A stretch of DNA of 64,000 nt from RFSX01 sp964591455 (GTDB lineage: Bacteria; Bacteroidota; Bacteroidia; Chitinophagales; Saprospiraceae). Below, in pieces: positions 36,247 through 45,134 of this stretch. A program made the position numbers and the translations under genes. Numbering within the stretch: position 1 is the first letter of the stretch; every line of letters begins with the position of its first letter. Below the pieces are notes generated by a model. It saw nothing but the letters and a program-made list of their open reading frames with translations, had not been told where the DNA came from and made no database searches. The stretch is taken from positions 1 through 64,000 of the forward strand of contig CAZQDZ010000027.1 in the NCBI GenBank assembly GCA_964591455.1, given 5' to 3'.

Positions 36247-37083
36247 ATGGAGATCTCATTAATCAAGCCTACCTTAAAAGACCTTACTATAAATATTGCT
36301 GGATCGAATACTGGCCTCTCTTCTCAGTATTTAATGGAGCTCGATAATTTAATCATAGGAGAAGCCAACTACACTTCCGATTACCTACTAAGTCTACCTG
36401 CTAACAATCAGAATACAACTCTAACCTTTAAGGATAGTGCTGACGAGGGTTGCAGTATAAAGCTGCCCTTAGATGCCGTGGCCCCATGTTCTCCAGAATG
36501 CGGTATGTCCTTTACAGAATGGACGATAATAGAATGTCAGGATAATGGAACAAATAGTGATAGTGAAGATGATCTGACCCTAGTCCAGTTTGAGGTTACT
36601 GTCTCCAATGTTTCTTTCAGTCCTAGTCAATTCAATGTTTTTGTCGATGACATTCTGCAAGGCACTTTCGGATATAACCAAATACACCAATTGAATTTTC
36701 CATCTGATGGACAAGCACACCGAATCACGCTTGCAGATATTACTGATGGAACTTGCTTACTCGAGCAAGATGTCTACTTAGAGCCTTGTAGCTTTGTCCC
36801 ACTGCCATCTATCTATGTTCCAAATGTATTTAACATCAATGCTGAAGGGGGTAATGACAACTGGGGAATCTTCTCTACCTATGAAGAAATACAGTTTGTA
36901 GAATGCTATGTCTATGACCGATGGGGAAATGTGCAGTTCTTCTCCGATGATCCAGCAGCTATAATCTGGGATGGCACCTCAGACGGGAAGATGCTGAATC
37001 AAGGTATCTATACCTATAAACTCAGCTATGTCTTATCTGATGAAGTCATCGTGGATTATGGGACAATAACTTTATTGAGATAG
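36247..37083 (+). pseudogene. Truncated gliding-motility (T9SS type B) C-terminal domain protein
   Basis: This 278-residue frame lacks a signal peptide. Its C-terminal half (SIYVPNVFNINAEGGNDNWG, CYVYDRWGNVQF, WDGTSDGKMLNQGIYTYKL) is a complete type B T9SS sorting domain. Proteins with such domains are normally long and exported, so this is most likely the 3' end of a larger gene. The frame is open a little way upstream (reading SFSGECQDV near 36197-36220) but is interrupted by TAG at 36232. The transposase remnant ends 51 bases before the ATG. The combination suggests that an insertion or deletion removed the N-terminal part. Confidence 0.7.
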
Positions 37084-37154
37084 ATATCTAATCTGACAAT
37101 TACACGTCAGTTGGCATAGCTTTTGGATTATTGCAGCCATAAAACCGCCTGATT

Positions 37155-37721
37155 TTGGGATATCTATACCTAACCCTCATTGTAGGAATATTGTCGTTTG
37201 TACCGAAGGAGAACCCTTCTGTAGAAGCATTAGATTATATAGCGACATACAAAGACTTAGCCATAGCAGAGATGTATCGTACCGGTGTACCTGCGTCTAT
37301 AAAGATGGCACAAGCACTGCATGAGTCCAATCTAGGCAAAAGTGATTTAGCCATATATGCCAATAATCACTTTGGTATCAAATGCAAAAGGTACTGGAAA
37401 GGAGGTACTTACTACCATAAGGACGATGACTTTGATGCGCAAGGGAATCTTATAGATTCTTGCTTTCGGTCCTATGGAATATCGTCAGATTCATGGGTAG
37501 ACCACTCTAATTTTCTAAAAAACAGAAGTAATTACGTGCATTTGTTCTTATTAGATAAGACAAATTATAAAGCCTGGGCAGTAGGCCTCCAAAAAGCTGG
37601 ATATGCTACAGATAAGGCCTATGCACAGAAGATAATCAACAAAATAGAGCTATATGGGTTGTATGAATTAGATAAAGCTGACAACCCTTTCAAGAAATTA
37701 AACGTTTTAAAAACACGTTAA
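37155..37721 (+). CDS. Glucosaminidase domain protein (peptidoglycan hydrolase)
   Basis: The 188-residue protein starts at TTG 37155 with a short hydrophobic leader (LYLTLIVGILSFV). The rest is a glucosaminidase (GH73-like, FlgJ-C/lysozyme subfamily 2) domain. The likely catalytic Glu is in MAQALHESNLGKSDLA (about residue 59), followed by NNHFGIKCK and CFRSYGISSDSWVDHSNFLK. It would cut the glycan strands of peptidoglycan. A LysM domain, often fused in Bacteroidota homologues, is absent, so this is a minimal form. Confidence 0.85.
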   Translation: MGYLYLTLIVGILSFVPKENPSVEALDYIATYKDLAIAEMYRTGVPASIKMAQALHESNLGKSDLAIYANNHFGIKCKRYWKGGTYYHKDDDFDAQGNLIDSCFRSYGISSDSWVDHSNFLKNRSNYVHLFLLDKTNYKAWAVGLQKAGYATDKAYAQKIINKIELYGLYELDKADNPFKKLNVLKTR

Positions 37722-37828
37722 GAGAGTTACTCTGACTATCATATTAGTCAGTATGATTATATTTACAGCGTCGAAGCCTGGGGGCGATACGAGCAATAAA
37801 CCAATCTAGGGAAAGATTTTTTTAGAAC

Positions 37829-37968
37829 CTAAATCTCAACCTTAATCTTGGATTTCCTCTTTGGCTTCGATGTTTTTTTGCCTCTCAGTTGTCTAAAAGC
37901 TACCATCTTTCCACTCAAAGCTTACCAAATTCCTCAACTAAGGCCTTTTCTACTCTGACTAACATCAT
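37829..37968 (-). pseudogene. Possible decayed short gene
   Basis: Just downstream of the SdpI-like gene on the minus strand, three reading frames chain together into one plausible peptide: MMLVRVEKALVEEFGKL, then VSFEWKDGSF, then RQLRGKKTSKPKRKSKIKVE and a stop. Each change of frame would need an indel. No family is recognised and the piece is short, so this may be chance. Confidence 0.2.
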
Positions 37969-37973
37969 AATGA

Positions 37974-38243
37974 TTATAGGAAGACTAGAAAGGTGAGTAC
38001 AGTATCTACAGTTTCAGAAAAGTTAAACAACAAAGAAAGGAGAGCAGCCCCAAGCATAATTAATGCGTGAGATTTCGCAATGCGACCAGAATATTTCTGA
38101 GCATAATCCCATCTTTCTTGGCTGGCCATTGACTTTCGTGTGCGATAACCATACAAACTGTTTATCCTTTTAGGAGGGTATTTATTAAGAAGATAGCCAG
38201 CTACATAAAAAACAACAAACACAATAAAAAGTGCGATAGTCAT
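37974..38243 (-). CDS. SdpI-family small membrane protein
   Basis: The 89-residue protein has two membrane segments (IALFIVFVVFYVAGYLL near the start; ALIMLGAALLSLLF and TVLTFLVFL near the end). Between them is the SdpI/YhfL signature INSLYGYRTRKSMASQERWDYAQKY. In Bacillus, SdpI gives immunity to the SdpC toxin, but short relatives like this are widespread and of unknown role. It lies 8 bases after pdxA on the same strand. Confidence 0.75.
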   Translation of the reverse strand: MTIALFIVFVVFYVAGYLLNKYPPKRINSLYGYRTRKSMASQERWDYAQKYSGRIAKSHALIMLGAALLSLLFNFSETVDTVLTFLVFL

Positions 38244-38251
38244 AAACTCTC

Positions 38252-39313
38252 TTAACCTTCGACTTTCTCTTTTGGCTTGTCTGTCGTTTTGAGTGAATCT
38301 TTAGAGTCCGATTCAGCCTCTTTCCTATTATTATACAAATCCTTGGCTAAGTACAAAGCCTTTCGCATAGAACCTGGGTTGGCTTCATTTTTACCAGCAA
38401 TACCATAGCCTGTACCGTGGTCAGGTGAAGTCCTTATTATAGGCAGACCTGCAGTGAAGTTCACCCCATCTCCAAATGACATCAACTTGAATGGAATCAA
38501 GCCTTGGTCATGATACATAGCCAGTATAGCATCTACTTTCTTGAAGTCTGACCCACCAAAAAAGCCATCTGAAGGATAGGGACCTGCCACTAAAACTTCA
38601 TTTCTCTTAGCTTCTTTTATCGCTGGCTCTATAAAATCTATCTCTTCTGAGCCTATAACACCGCCATCGCCTGCATGGGGATTTAGTCCAAGTACAGCAA
38701 TCGTGGGTCTGCTTTTGCCAAAATCTTGCTTGAGTGACTTGCTGAGCACTTTCAGCTTTCTAATGAGTTTTTTCTTATCTAATTGGCTCACCACATCTTT
38801 AAGCGGGACATGGTTGGAGGCAACTGCTATGACAGCAGAATCTGATACCATAGTCATTACCACTTCAGGCGCATTGAAAGCATCAGCTAGAAACTCGGTA
38901 TGACCGACGTGCTTAAATCCAGCCAATTCCATTGCTTTTTTGTTGATTGGTGCGGTAACCAAGGCATCTATAAGTCCTTCCTTTGCGTCTTGCACCGCTC
39001 TTTCCATGGCCATCAAGGCAAATTTTCCACCTTCCTTTGTTGGTTGGCCTAAGGTGATATTGGTCTCATCATTCCAGCAATTGATTACATTAATCTTGTT
39101 ATAGGAGATGTTTTTGCCATCCTTCACTGATACATATGGGAAGTTGGCCTCTTTTACAATATTCTTGTGGTACGACAGCGCCTTGGTACTGCCATAGATA
39201 ATTGGAATGATATGATTGGTTATACTAGGGTGGGAAAGGGCTTTTATTATTACTTCTGGCCCAATGCCATTTATATCGCCTATGGTGATTCCTATCTTAA
39301 TCTTACTCGCCAT
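38252..39313 (-). CDS. pdxA: 4-hydroxythreonine-4-phosphate dehydrogenase
   Basis: The 353-residue enzyme oxidises 4-phosphohydroxy-L-threonine in the DXP-dependent pyridoxal phosphate pathway. Motifs are GITIGDINGIGPEVIIKAL (about residues 8-26), ITNHIIPIIYGSTKAL, FKHVGHTEFLADAF with a metal-binding His, LGLNPHAGDGG with a second His, and AMYHDQGLIPFK with a third. The last 20 residues are a Lys/Asp-rich tail beyond the usual end. It leads a two-gene unit with the SdpI-like gene. Confidence 0.95.
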   Translation of the reverse strand: MASKIKIGITIGDINGIGPEVIIKALSHPSITNHIIPIIYGSTKALSYHKNIVKEANFPYVSVKDGKNISYNKINVINCWNDETNITLGQPTKEGGKFALMAMERAVQDAKEGLIDALVTAPINKKAMELAGFKHVGHTEFLADAFNAPEVVMTMVSDSAVIAVASNHVPLKDVVSQLDKKKLIRKLKVLSKSLKQDFGKSRPTIAVLGLNPHAGDGGVIGSEEIDFIEPAIKEAKRNEVLVAGPYPSDGFFGGSDFKKVDAILAMYHDQGLIPFKLMSFGDGVNFTAGLPIIRTSPDHGTGYGIAGKNEANPGSMRKALYLAKDLYNNRKEAESDSKDSLKTTDKPKEKVEG

Positions 39314-39465
39314 CTGTTCTTTTTGCTTTACTAAATGCTAAAGATAAGGGTATAGTATCAGATAGTTCTATTTAAAGAGATTTTGGTAATCAAAGGGTAA
39401 ATTATAGAGCAATAACCTTAGCGTCTCAATTATAAGTACTTTGGTATTTTTTATTAGAATACCAG

Positions 39466-40233
39466 ATGAGAGCCAAAAAACAACTTGGACAACATTTCTT
39501 ACATGACCAGCAGGTTATAGGCAGAATCTTGGATACAATTAGGGATAACTGCCAAGCCCCGCATCCTATATTAGAAGTAGGTCCTGGCCAAGGTGTACTC
39601 ACAGAATTTATAGCAGGACACTTTGAAGCATTTAGAGCTATAGAGTTGGACAAGGATATGGTGGCTATCCTTAATCGGAAGCTAAATCCTGAACAGATTA
39701 TCCATGCTGATTTTCTAAAGGTCGATCTCAAAGAAATATTTGGCGATAAATCTTTTAATCTGGTAGGCAATTTTCCATATAATATTTCCTCGCAGATCAT
39801 CTTCAAGATGTTGGAAAATGTGAGCTTTATTCCGACCATGATTGGTATGTTTCAGAAAGAAGTCGCTGAACGTATATGTGCTTCGCCTGGGTCCAAAAAA
39901 AATGGCATCATCAGTATTAGAGCTCAGGCGATGTATGAGGCGACTATGCTTTTTGATATAGATCCGTCTGCTTTCTCTCCGCCGCCCAGAGTAATGTCTT
40001 CTATGATAATGCTTACCCGAAAGGAAGACTACAGTTTGCCATGTGATCCTATAATATTTAAGAACATTATAAAGGTGTCCTTTGGCCAACGAAGGAAAAA
40101 ATTACGAAATACACTCAAGTCTTTGCTTAATGACTGCACTGATCCTATATTCCAGAAGCGCCCTGAGCACCTTAGTGTTGAGGAATTTATTAATATTGCC
40201 AATCTGATAAAATCACAAAATCTAGATTCATGA
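39466..40233 (+). CDS. rsmA: 16S rRNA (adenine1518-N6/adenine1519-N6)-dimethyltransferase
   Basis: The 255-residue SAM-dependent methyltransferase (KsgA) dimethylates two adjacent adenosines in helix 45 of 16S rRNA. Motifs are KKQLGQHFLHDQQVIGRI (N-terminus), EVGPGQGVLTEFI (motif I), HADFLKVDL and GNFPYNISSQI (catalytic NxPY). The start codon shares an inter-gene region with the divergent pdxA. The stop codon overlaps the start of the YqeY-like gene (ATGA). Confidence 0.96.
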   Translation: MRAKKQLGQHFLHDQQVIGRILDTIRDNCQAPHPILEVGPGQGVLTEFIAGHFEAFRAIELDKDMVAILNRKLNPEQIIHADFLKVDLKEIFGDKSFNLVGNFPYNISSQIIFKMLENVSFIPTMIGMFQKEVAERICASPGSKKNGIISIRAQAMYEATMLFDIDPSAFSPPPRVMSSMIMLTRKEDYSLPCDPIIFKNIIKVSFGQRRKKLRNTLKSLLNDCTDPIFQKRPEHLSVEEFINIANLIKSQNLDS

Positions 40234-40676
40234 GTCTTGAAAGTAAAATATTGCCAGACCTTAAAGCCGCAATGAAGAGCAAAGACCAGGCAGCCCTCAG
40301 AGCCATACGTGCCATTAAGGCGTCTATCCTTCTATTTAAAACTAATGGCTCAGGAAAGGAACTCGATGAAGCTGGTGAGATTAAAATGGTCCAAAAACTA
40401 ATCAAGCAACGTCAAGATTCTCTTGATATCTTCAATAAGCAAGGCAGGGACGACCTTGCGATGATAGAAAAAGAAGAGATTGAAGTATTACAGAGATACC
40501 TTCCTAAACAACTAAGTGCAGATGAGATTAAGCCAATTATAAAGAAGATCATCAGCGATACGGGCGCTACTGGTATGAAGGATATGGGTAAAGTCATGGG
40601 AATAGCCACAAAGCAACTTGCAGGTCAGGCCGATGGCAAAACGGTGTCTGGGCTGGTAAGGGAGTTGTTGGGGTGA
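40230..40676 (+). CDS. GatB/YqeY domain protein
   Basis: The 148-residue protein consists of the GatB/YqeY domain alone: LKAAMKSKDQAALRAIRAIK (N-terminal half), EIEVLQRYLPKQLS and the C-terminal GMKDMGKVMGIATKQLAGQA plus DGKTVSGLVRELL. In GatB this domain helps bind tRNA; free-standing YqeY has no firm function. It overlaps rsmA by 4 bases and is therefore coupled to it. Confidence 0.88.
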   Translation: MSLESKILPDLKAAMKSKDQAALRAIRAIKASILLFKTNGSGKELDEAGEIKMVQKLIKQRQDSLDIFNKQGRDDLAMIEKEEIEVLQRYLPKQLSADEIKPIIKKIISDTGATGMKDMGKVMGIATKQLAGQADGKTVSGLVRELLG

Positions 40677-41093
40677 GAGGAGATTGGTGCAACGGTACAC
40701 GGAGACGCTTCCTGAAAAAGATTTGCACTGATTAATTAATAATACTGATAATAGTTATTATTTGTACTGAAAAGCGTTCATTCCAAATTTAATTAGTCAT
40801 TTACTGATCTTAAGCACTCATTGATATCATCTGTCGTCATTTGTCAAGGGCAGTCCTAGACTGTTCATACATCCTTGACAAATTTCGTTAGATGTCTCAG
40901 TTTGCAGTTTTTCCATATCAGCGTCGGTCAATTCTCTCAGCCCTATGCTCCCCTCGTTTCCTAAAAGCGTTGTTTGAGTCAAGCGGTTCTCCCTTTAGAG
41001 CCTGCACTGAGCGGAGCCGAACGGAAGTAAAAACGACAAGCATATGGGATCGAGACTGCAAGTCTCGACCAACGGTAATAAAAGGACTACACC
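40677..41093. repeat. Intergenic region with inverted repeats
   Basis: The 417-base gap holds no gene. At 40840-40882 there are 10-bp inverted arms TTTGTCAAGG / CCTTGACAAA around a 23-base loop. At 41004-41023 the string GCACTGAGCGGAGCCGAACG closely resembles a palindromic intergenic repeat common in Bacteroidota (ACTGAGCGGAGTCGAAG). A perfect hairpin CGAGACT-GCA-AGTCTCG follows at 41051-41067. The plus-strand frame at 40892-41119 is a translation of this repeat, not a gene. Confidence 0.5.
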
Positions 41094-41618
41094 TTAATTT
41101 CTTTTCCTTCTCTTTCTAATTTTCTTCGTCTTCTTGTAATCCGCAATTTTGACACCATCGAGTCTGAATTCTACAGGTAATGTATATAACACATTCACAG
41201 GCCGACCTCGTTGTATGCCTGGCGACCATTTTAGACCAAGGTCATTCATAGTTAGAACGAGATCCTTCGTTGCTTCTCCGCAGCCATCACCTGGATCTCT
41301 AACAATACTTATATCCTTTATACTTCCATCATTCCAAACGATAAATTGCACAACTGCCATTCCTTCAGTTTGGTTTTCTCTGGCTTCGTCAGGATAATTT
41401 AAGTTTTCGATTATGTAGGCATTAAGTCTTTTCAGGGTGCAATCCATTTTTTCTTTCTCGGATCCTTCTATTTCGTTACAGCCTGCAAATTTTGGCATTT
41501 CCTCTACGACCTTAAAGATTTCAGTATTTGGTCTTAATTCCCAGGGTGATGGAGTGGTTTCTTGAGAATATAGAACGCCTGTCCCTACAATCAAGATCAG
41601 TTGTATAATAAATTTCAT
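41094..41618 (-). CDS. Exported TonB C-terminal domain protein
   Basis: The 174-residue protein has a signal peptide (MKFIIQLILIVGTGVLYSQ). Its TonB C-terminal domain (about residues 70-155) reads NYPDEARENQTEGMAVVQFI, VWNDGSIKDISIVRDPGDGC and LPVEFRLDG. It lacks the membrane anchor plus Pro-rich arm of a classical energy-coupling TonB, so it is more likely a free periplasmic domain. It follows the M56 peptidase gene by 19 bases and is thus part of the blaI-M56 operon, a combination frequent in Bacteroidota. Confidence 0.83.
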   Translation of the reverse strand: MKFIIQLILIVGTGVLYSQETTPSPWELRPNTEIFKVVEEMPKFAGCNEIEGSEKEKMDCTLKRLNAYIIENLNYPDEARENQTEGMAVVQFIVWNDGSIKDISIVRDPGDGCGEATKDLVLTMNDLGLKWSPGIQRGRPVNVLYTLPVEFRLDGVKIADYKKTKKIRKRRKRN

Positions 41619-41637
41619 TGTAATGATTCTTTTGTTT

Positions 41638-43233
41638 CTAATCGTCTAACAACGTTTCTTTTACCGGTGACATACTCCACTGCTGTGGAAATAAATCAAA
41701 AATAGAATCAATTTGAATTTTTGGATTTTGTTGGATTTTAGTCCAATCTAGCAGCTGTATGCCCTTCTGAATTGTATCCAAGTACTGTGTGTCAAATTCA
41801 TTGCCTTTGAGTGATTCTAACTCGAGCAATAAGTCATGATTTTCGTGGCCAATTAGATCTATCACAAAATAGTCATCTAGGTTTATGGCTTGTCTGTTGG
41901 AGTCCACATAGTAGACTTTGCCAAAGCCTTCACCACAATCTGGAAATACAGTGATCAAGTTCTTCCTCTTCGTCGGCTGCAATTCTTCTATAATATTCAG
42001 TAAGGCATTTCTATCAAGGTGATTAAACTCCTGTCCATCTACCTTCAGAGATTTTACTAAACCCTCTTCCATGTGCAGCTCTACTTCTTTATCTACTGAT
42101 CGTTTTTTGATATGAAAACTATTACGTTCAGGTATGGTATCTAAATAATACTTTATTTCTGATTCTTTGGCTGGGCAATCATCTATGATATACACATCCA
42201 GGTCTCCAAACTCGATAGCATTAGACGAGCTACCTTGCCCAATTACTGATATCATCACTAAGCAAAGGACCATCATAGAGACGACCCGTTCTCTAATTCT
42301 GGGCAGCTGCAATGGCAAATTGAGCAAACGCTTGATGCGATTAGAGAACGGTTTGTACTTGCCCGTAAGTCCTAGAGCTGGTGCAATCGCTTGCTGCTGC
42401 TGGAGCTCCTGTAGTTTTATTAAGGTTTTAGCATATGAAATTTTATGTCCCGTAGCTTGCACAGCTAAGTCATCACAGCACGCTTCTCGTTCTTCATGGA
42501 TGATACGGGAAATCATCCAAATACCTGGATGGTAATAAAATATGGATTCAATGATAGACTGGATGATATTTATTATAAAATCATGCTGCCTTATATGAGC
42601 CAACTCATGAGAGAGTACCGCTTCTAGCTCCTGAGGAGTCAGTTGATTGACCATTCCTACAGGAAACAAGATGACCGGTTTTATTATACCCAATACCATG
42701 GGTGTCCTAATGGCTGCACTGCATTTGATGCTCACCTTGCGAGATATGTCAAACTTCTTCCTGAGTTTATTGACTTTCTTTACGACAGACTTCACTTCTT
42801 CCTTGGCCGTATTTGCCATGTGCAACACATATGTATATCCTGCAATAAATTTCAACAAAAATAAAAATGAGCCTACTGCCCATACAGCTACTATGTGTGG
42901 TGTATAAATTATGAATAATTCAGTCATCCATTCTAACTTATTTGCTGTGGCAAGAATTCCAATATCAAGAGGAATCATCTGTCCTGGAGACACTATTACT
43001 TCACTACTACTTTCATTCTTAATATAATAGATACTAAAAGTGACCAATGCCAACAATAAGGCTTGACCTAATGCACTCAAAGAAATAAGATATTTCAATT
43101 GGGCAGAACGATGACGCAGTATTCGCAAAACCAAATGGAGAAGCAAAACTATGAAGGTGACCTGCCATAATGAGTGAAGTAGTGTCCAGGCCAGTGCAGT
43201 GGAAAAATCTGAGTGGAGTAATGATTGCATCAT
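41638..43233 (-). CDS. M56 family (BlaR1-like) membrane metallopeptidase
   Basis: The 531-residue protein has about four membrane helices in its N-terminal ~330 residues. A gluzincin motif VLSHELAHIRQHDF (HExxH, about residue 205) and EEREACCDDLAVQ, carrying the third ligand Glu, place it with BlaR1/MecR1 sensor proteases. The C-terminal ~200 residues are extracytoplasmic but lack the penicillin-binding sensor motifs (SxxK), so beta-lactam sensing is not indicated. It follows the blaI-type repressor by 4 bases. In the known systems the protease cleaves, or triggers cleavage of, the repressor. Confidence 0.88.
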   Translation of the reverse strand: MMQSLLHSDFSTALAWTLLHSLWQVTFIVLLLHLVLRILRHRSAQLKYLISLSALGQALLLALVTFSIYYIKNESSSEVIVSPGQMIPLDIGILATANKLEWMTELFIIYTPHIVAVWAVGSFLFLLKFIAGYTYVLHMANTAKEEVKSVVKKVNKLRKKFDISRKVSIKCSAAIRTPMVLGIIKPVILFPVGMVNQLTPQELEAVLSHELAHIRQHDFIINIIQSIIESIFYYHPGIWMISRIIHEEREACCDDLAVQATGHKISYAKTLIKLQELQQQQAIAPALGLTGKYKPFSNRIKRLLNLPLQLPRIRERVVSMMVLCLVMISVIGQGSSSNAIEFGDLDVYIIDDCPAKESEIKYYLDTIPERNSFHIKKRSVDKEVELHMEEGLVKSLKVDGQEFNHLDRNALLNIIEELQPTKRKNLITVFPDCGEGFGKVYYVDSNRQAINLDDYFVIDLIGHENHDLLLELESLKGNEFDTQYLDTIQKGIQLLDWTKIQQNPKIQIDSIFDLFPQQWSMSPVKETLLDD

Positions 43234-43237
43234 GGAA

Positions 43238-43630
43238 TTATTGGTTTGAATCTCGATTGTCCATATTCTCTATGAGTTGTTTGAGCTCATTTAGTTCTTC
43301 AGGAGTCGCTTTTTGCTGGCCTAGTGCTTGGATTACTAATCGCATGGCAGAACCTTTATATGCTTTCTGTATAAAGTTACTCAATAGGCTATTCTGAGTA
43401 TCACTTTCTGCTACAGCGGCGTGATAGATATGTGTTCTATTGCTGGTATCTCTGGTCACTAACCCTTTTTCGGTCATAATCTGCATTATCTTCAGTGTGG
43501 TTGTATATCCCACATCTCTTGATTCATTGAGCATATTATTGACCAATCTTACTGATGACGGACCTTCTGCCCAAAGTACTTGTAATACTTCCAGCTCGGC
43601 TTCAGTTGGATAAAACTTCTTATTTGTCAT
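43238..43630 (-). CDS. BlaI/MecI/CopY family transcriptional repressor
   Basis: The 130-residue winged-helix repressor has the family hallmarks TEAELEVLQVLWAEGPSSVR (N-terminal helix-turn-helix start) and VGYTTTLKIMQIMTEKGLVT (recognition helix and wing). The C-terminal helices would dimerise. It leads the operon repressor - M56 protease - TonB-domain protein. Two identical-architecture palindromes just upstream (43659-43676, 43689-43706) are the likely operators, implying self-regulation. Confidence 0.9.
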   Translation of the reverse strand: MTNKKFYPTEAELEVLQVLWAEGPSSVRLVNNMLNESRDVGYTTTLKIMQIMTEKGLVTRDTSNRTHIYHAAVAESDTQNSLLSNFIQKAYKGSAMRLVIQALGQQKATPEELNELKQLIENMDNRDSNQ

Positions 43631-43658
43631 ACTTCACTTATTCTAAGTAATTCAAGAT

Positions 43659-43706
43659 ATACGAAAGAATACGTATTAACAACATTTAATACGAATTTTA
43701 TCGTAT
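43659..43706. promoter_or_regulatory. Two operator-like palindromes upstream of the BlaI-type gene
   Basis: The motif ATACG-N8-CGTAT occurs twice, at 43659-43676 and 43689-43706, with centres exactly 30 bp apart (about three helical turns). The second has 6-bp arms (ATACGA/TCGTAT). They lie 29-76 bases before the repressor start, where BlaI-family dimers normally bind. A weak minus-strand -7 element (TATCTTGA, overlapping 43659) would put the first site over the promoter. Confidence 0.55.
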
Positions 43707-43766
43707 GTTAAGAGGACTTTAACGCAGAATGCCGTTTCTACTGAGAGGTTTCCTAATATTGTTGGT

Positions 43767-45131
43767 GTGAAGGACAGATACATATTGGCTGGATTTTCTA
43801 CCCTTATGACTTTGCTTACATATTGGGCTAGCAATCACATTTTCTTCTGGGATACGGTCCAGTTTGCAGGTAGACATGGCAACTGGTATTATACTGAGGG
43901 ACTGCTATCAGGGCTCTTGCCTGCACATTTGGACAGTGGGCACCCACCTACTTTTGGGGTTTATCTTGCTGGGGTGTATCGTCTTTTTGGGAGGTCTCTA
44001 ACAGCTGCACACTTTGCTATGCTGCCTTTTTTAATTCTCAATGTAGGATACGCGTTTGGGCTGGGCAAGCTCATTCTCAAGGAAAAATACTGGACCTATA
44101 TTCTTGCCATGGTTGTCTGCCCATTATATCTAGGACATGCGGTGTTAGTCTCTCCTGATATCATTTTGGTTACCGGATTTCTAGCCAGTCTATTTGGTAT
44201 AATGGGTAATAATAGAAGGCACTTAATCGGTGGCAGTATCATACTCTCACTTATAAGTGTACGTGGAATAATCGTGCTCTTTCTCCTCGGGCTGTATTTC
44301 CTTTTCTGTAGTAATAAGCATCAAGATAAAATCTATAACAGACTAAGAAAAATACTTCCATTTTTCTTGCCTGCCATCCTCCTATTTTTGTCATTTCAAA
44401 TATGGCATATATGGCAAACGAGATGGATAGGGTTCCACAGCGATTCCCCTTGGTCATCATCTTTTAATATTGTAACTGGCAAAGATTTAATATATCAAAC
44501 GGGAATATATGTGTGGCGACTATTAGACTTTGGAATGGTTATAATCTATCTGGCCATTCTCTCTTTCATTAAGCATTTTAAGCGTCCTCATTTTTCTCTT
44601 CATATTTTACTCATTATCCTCATACTAGGATTAGGTATCATTACCGTACCTTTTTCGGGACTTGTAAATCACCGGTACTATCTGCCGATACAGCTTATCA
44701 GTCTGTTATGGATGCTGCAATTAACTCGACAAAAAAATCTCATTATAGTTCTGGGCCTGATAGGAATGATGGGCTTAGGCAACTTTATTGTATATCCAGA
44801 TAAAATAGCGCAGGGATGGGACTCCACAGCGGCGCATTGGCCCTTCTATGATATGGAAGAGGAAATGCATAATTATATTGTAAATAATTCTGTGATCAAT
44901 TCACCCATCGGGACTGCCTACCCAGTGAGAGGCATGCGTCAGTATCTAGACCCAGCGTCTACATATCCAGGGTATGATAATTATGACCTGAGTACCCATA
45001 AGTATATCCTATACAGCAATATTATGAATGAGTTCACTGATGGTGAAATAGATGAACTAAGTTCTAGCTGGAAAAAAGTGCATCATCTAGAGTCCTTGGG
45101 TGTCAAGATGATTTTATATCAAAGAAAGTGA
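43767..45131 (+). CDS. GT39-like (ArnT/PMT type) membrane glycosyltransferase
   Basis: The 454-residue protein starts at GTG 43767 and has about ten membrane helices. The first loop contains FFWDTVQFAGRHGNWYYTEG with a conserved Asp, and a second DSGHPPTFGVYLAGVYRLFG with the HPP motif typical of dolichyl-phosphate-mannose/ArnT-type GT-C enzymes. Such enzymes transfer sugars from lipid carriers on the outer face of the membrane. The substrate is unknown. It is divergent from the blaI-type operon and might share its operator region. Confidence 0.77.
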   Translation: MKDRYILAGFSTLMTLLTYWASNHIFFWDTVQFAGRHGNWYYTEGLLSGLLPAHLDSGHPPTFGVYLAGVYRLFGRSLTAAHFAMLPFLILNVGYAFGLGKLILKEKYWTYILAMVVCPLYLGHAVLVSPDIILVTGFLASLFGIMGNNRRHLIGGSIILSLISVRGIIVLFLLGLYFLFCSNKHQDKIYNRLRKILPFFLPAILLFLSFQIWHIWQTRWIGFHSDSPWSSSFNIVTGKDLIYQTGIYVWRLLDFGMVIIYLAILSFIKHFKRPHFSLHILLIILILGLGIITVPFSGLVNHRYYLPIQLISLLWMLQLTRQKNLIIVLGLIGMMGLGNFIVYPDKIAQGWDSTAAHWPFYDMEEEMHNYIVNNSVINSPIGTAYPVRGMRQYLDPASTYPGYDNYDLSTHKYILYSNIMNEFTDGEIDELSSSWKKVHHLESLGVKMILYQRK

Positions 45132-45134
45132 AGA

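Noticed and set aside
40892..41119. A 75-codon plus-strand frame containing ACTERSRTE
   Set aside because: This peptide string is the translation of a dispersed intergenic palindrome seen in many Bacteroidota genomes and is not a conserved protein.
41638..43630. Beta-lactam resistance (blaR1-blaI) operon
   Set aside because: The protease lacks the penicillin-binding sensor domain and no beta-lactamase gene is nearby, so only the regulatory families match.
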